Part shown: in pieces, positions 63,001-64,000 of the stretch | How positions within the stretch are numbered: the stretch's first letter is position 1 | Layout: each line of letters starts with the position of its first letter | Assembly: GCF_963576615.1 (NCBI RefSeq) | Contig: NC_088708.1 | Coordinates: forward strand, 67,290,672-67,354,671 | Length of the DNA: 64,000 nt | Reading direction: 5' to 3' | Origin: Watersipora subatra | Taxonomy: Eukaryota > Bryozoa > Gymnolaemata > Cheilostomatida > Watersiporidae | Position numbers and translations under genes: made by a program | The notes under the pieces: model-generated | The model's database searches: none | What the model was told of the DNA's origin: nothing | Seen by the model: the letters and a program-made list of their open reading frames with translations, nothing else

Positions 63001-64000
63001 AAGCATCATCATAATTATTCTACTGAAATCAGAAAATGCTAATATTGACTTTGATGTTCAACTCCTCATAGACAGGCTATAAGTCTAGCGTAAGGAATGC
63101 TATCAAACAACAGCGATTCATAATTTTTTCTCATGTCAAGTGCGGTATTGTCAATGATATTACGGCAACAACATAGCTTGTATTCTACGACAGTGTGAGC
63201 GTATAATTGATCAAAAGAACAAACCTGCCCAAAGACTTAAATACAGCTTTAACTTTTGTTCAAAAATGGAATCTTAGAATATTTGTAGAACATTCGCCCG
63301 CATTCTTACCGAGTTACCGATTTACCTTTACTAGTAAAAACTTACGAAGTAAAATATAAGCTAAGTTTTCCAAATAGCGAGACAAAAAGGTAACTCACTT
63401 GAGTTTAGTTTAATACGCATATAATAAAATAAACCAGATTATTTTATATGGCTTTCGGAGAAGTGTAATGATTGTGTGTAAAATATAATATACTTACTAG
63501 TCTTATCTATGACGCTGCTTGTCTTCTCCTCTAACACTTGGAGTCCTCCAAGTTTTGTGACAGCGTATTGATGACCCTTTTCTCCCATGTCATCACCGGT
63601 GGTATTAAGGTTAGGATTGGAAGGCTGCTCTGTTACAAGGACTTTCTCTCGCTTTTTTAGTTTTTCTTTCTTCTTCAAGTTAGTTTCAGGTTTAAACTGT
63701 GTTTTTGATTTAGTGGGTGATGGTTTGTTCAGCATCAAGCGTGCCTTTGTGCTTTTTGTAGTAGATTTTAACTTTTTTTGACTATCTTTTGACAGTGTTT
63801 CAGAAAAATTGTGTTTTTCTTTTTGCAGTTCTAATGGCTTAGGTCGAGCCACGATCTCTCGTTGCACTGGCTTACTTCGAGCTTTCAGTGTTCGACCTTG
63901 ATCCACAAAGGTGGCAGCAGGCGGAGCCCGTCTAGCTTTCTTTTTTGACAGGCCAGTTCTGTTTATGTCAGTATCTTTCTTTATTTGTTGCAGAGATGGA
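55137..64000 (-). CDS. TMC: Transmembrane channel-like (TMC) protein, 5' end beyond window
   Basis: Eight exons are visible in transcript order: from beyond 64000 to 63498, then 62986-62786, 62240-62091, 59690-59484, 59131-59064, 58511-58374, 57598-57358 and 57013-55137. Phases join throughout, giving about 1127 residues. The N-terminal third is cytoplasmic: Lys-rich, then acidic. CKPWTMRKKMVMLKEARSY and VPWEGRIKHIESYFG followed by VASYFTFLRWIFW are family blocks that open the membrane region. The TMC signature CWETMVGQELFKLTVFDM lies near 56127-56074. Nine or ten hydrophobic segments are seen, with a loop holding four N-glycosylation sequons (NAT, NLS, NDT, NTT). TMC1/2 form the mechanotransduction channel of hair cells; invertebrate TMCs act in sensory cells. 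Which paralogue this is cannot be settled here. Confidence 0.94.
59215..59330 (-). mobile_element. tRNA-derived SINE-like repeat
   Basis: On the minus strand, GAGTTCAAATCC matches a Pol III B box, preceded by GGTCTACCAAGCTGACAGCC, an anticodon-arm-like stretch. It lies in the TMC intron between the exons at 59484 and 59131. Too diverged to be called a working tRNA. Confidence 0.55.
59900..60268. repeat. 21-bp minisatellite, left array, about 17 copies
   Basis: Units of TATAGATACACTATAATAT plus two bases, with CACCAT and CAGTAT variants. The period is seven codons, which creates long repetitive open frames (VSIVYYS) that are not genes. The same unit resumes in the same orientation at 61832. 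Confidence 0.95.
60269..61831. mobile_element. hAT-like non-autonomous element splitting the minisatellite
   Basis: Ends read CAAGGCCGTATTGTTC and, inverted, CAGGGCTGTATTGTTC (14 of 16 alike). Flanking octamers are ATAGATAC (60261-60268) and ACAGATAC (61832-61839), a near-perfect 8-bp duplication as for hAT transposition. The 1563-bp interior has no transposase; a GC-rich stretch lies near 61710-61780. The target was a unit of the 21-bp array. Confidence 0.8.
61832..61998. repeat. 21-bp minisatellite, right array, about 8 copies
   Basis: Continuation of the array at 59900-60268 beyond the inserted element, same unit and orientation, mostly the CACCAT variant, ending in degenerate TATAATATA sequence to about 62050. 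Confidence 0.93.
62091..62240 (-). CDS. TMC: TMC N-terminal exon with GC donor
   Basis: This 150-base exon joins its neighbours in phase on both sides (split Glu codon upstream, split Val codon downstream). It encodes an acidic segment including NVELQVLEQREKSV and VEKVMAAHTS. The only donor that keeps the frame reads TCAG followed by GCAAGA, a GC-AG intron with otherwise good consensus. That intron (62090-59691) contains both minisatellite arrays and the inserted element. Confidence 0.75.
63498..64000 (-). CDS. TMC: TMC N-terminal Lys-rich exon, runs off window
   Basis: An open frame runs from the window edge to a GTAAGT donor at 63497. It encodes a Lys/Ser/Thr-rich low-complexity segment (for example LKKKEKLKKREKVL). 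No domain is recognised. Assignment to TMC rests on phase and proximity: the final base plus TA of the exon at 62986 makes an Ile codon, and TMC proteins typically begin with charged, disordered sequence. Confidence 0.72.

Overview
The window is AT-rich animal nuclear DNA. Genes are split into short exons with GT-AG introns, polyadenylation signals are present, and introns and intergenic DNA are full of non-LTR retrotransposons, inverted-repeat DNA elements, tRNA-derived repeats and minisatellites. The proteins are clear orthologues of conserved animal genes. Repeat content and gene structure suggest an invertebrate, possibly a spiralian, but the phylum cannot be fixed from this sequence alone. 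Exons were assembled by eye from open frames, splice signals, phase continuity and remembered family motifs, so exon edges are predictions, though every internal phase joins.

Layout. (1) 404-10840, minus: a TOPORS-like RING E3 ligase whose 3' end is not resolved and probably lies beyond the left edge; its large intron 5 holds a 46-copy 23-bp minisatellite and an inverted-repeat element. (2) 10841-20671: no host gene; SINE-like repeats, a 17-bp tandem array, a nested inverted-repeat element and a LINE with a long intact reading frame (16004-18840). (3) 20672-24260, plus: BBIP1, a two-exon gene for a tiny BBSome subunit. (4) 25259-40267, plus: UBLCP1, nine coding exons, with a decayed LINE in intron 1, a 665-bp foldback element in intron 3, a TTAA-flanked element in intron 6 and a TA-flanked element in intron 7. 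(5) 40492-51104, minus: NOP56, eleven coding exons, tail to tail with UBLCP1. (6) 51105-55136: intergenic, with a second TTAA element, LINE tails, a 45-bp-arm perfect hairpin and ATT-rich repeats. (7) 55137-64000, minus: a TMC (transmembrane channel-like) gene whose 5' end runs off the right edge; one intron holds a 21-bp minisatellite split by a hAT-like insertion.

The genes do not form an operon or pathway. TOPORS (nuclear and centrosomal/ciliary ubiquitin-SUMO ligase), BBIP1 (ciliary trafficking), UBLCP1 (nuclear proteasome phosphatase), NOP56 (box C/D snoRNP core) and TMC (mechanotransduction-type channel) are independent. The most unusual content is the mobile and repeat DNA: several apparently small families with visible target-site duplications, one of them present three times, and insertions very close to splice sites. 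I did not find a convincing new multi-gene system.
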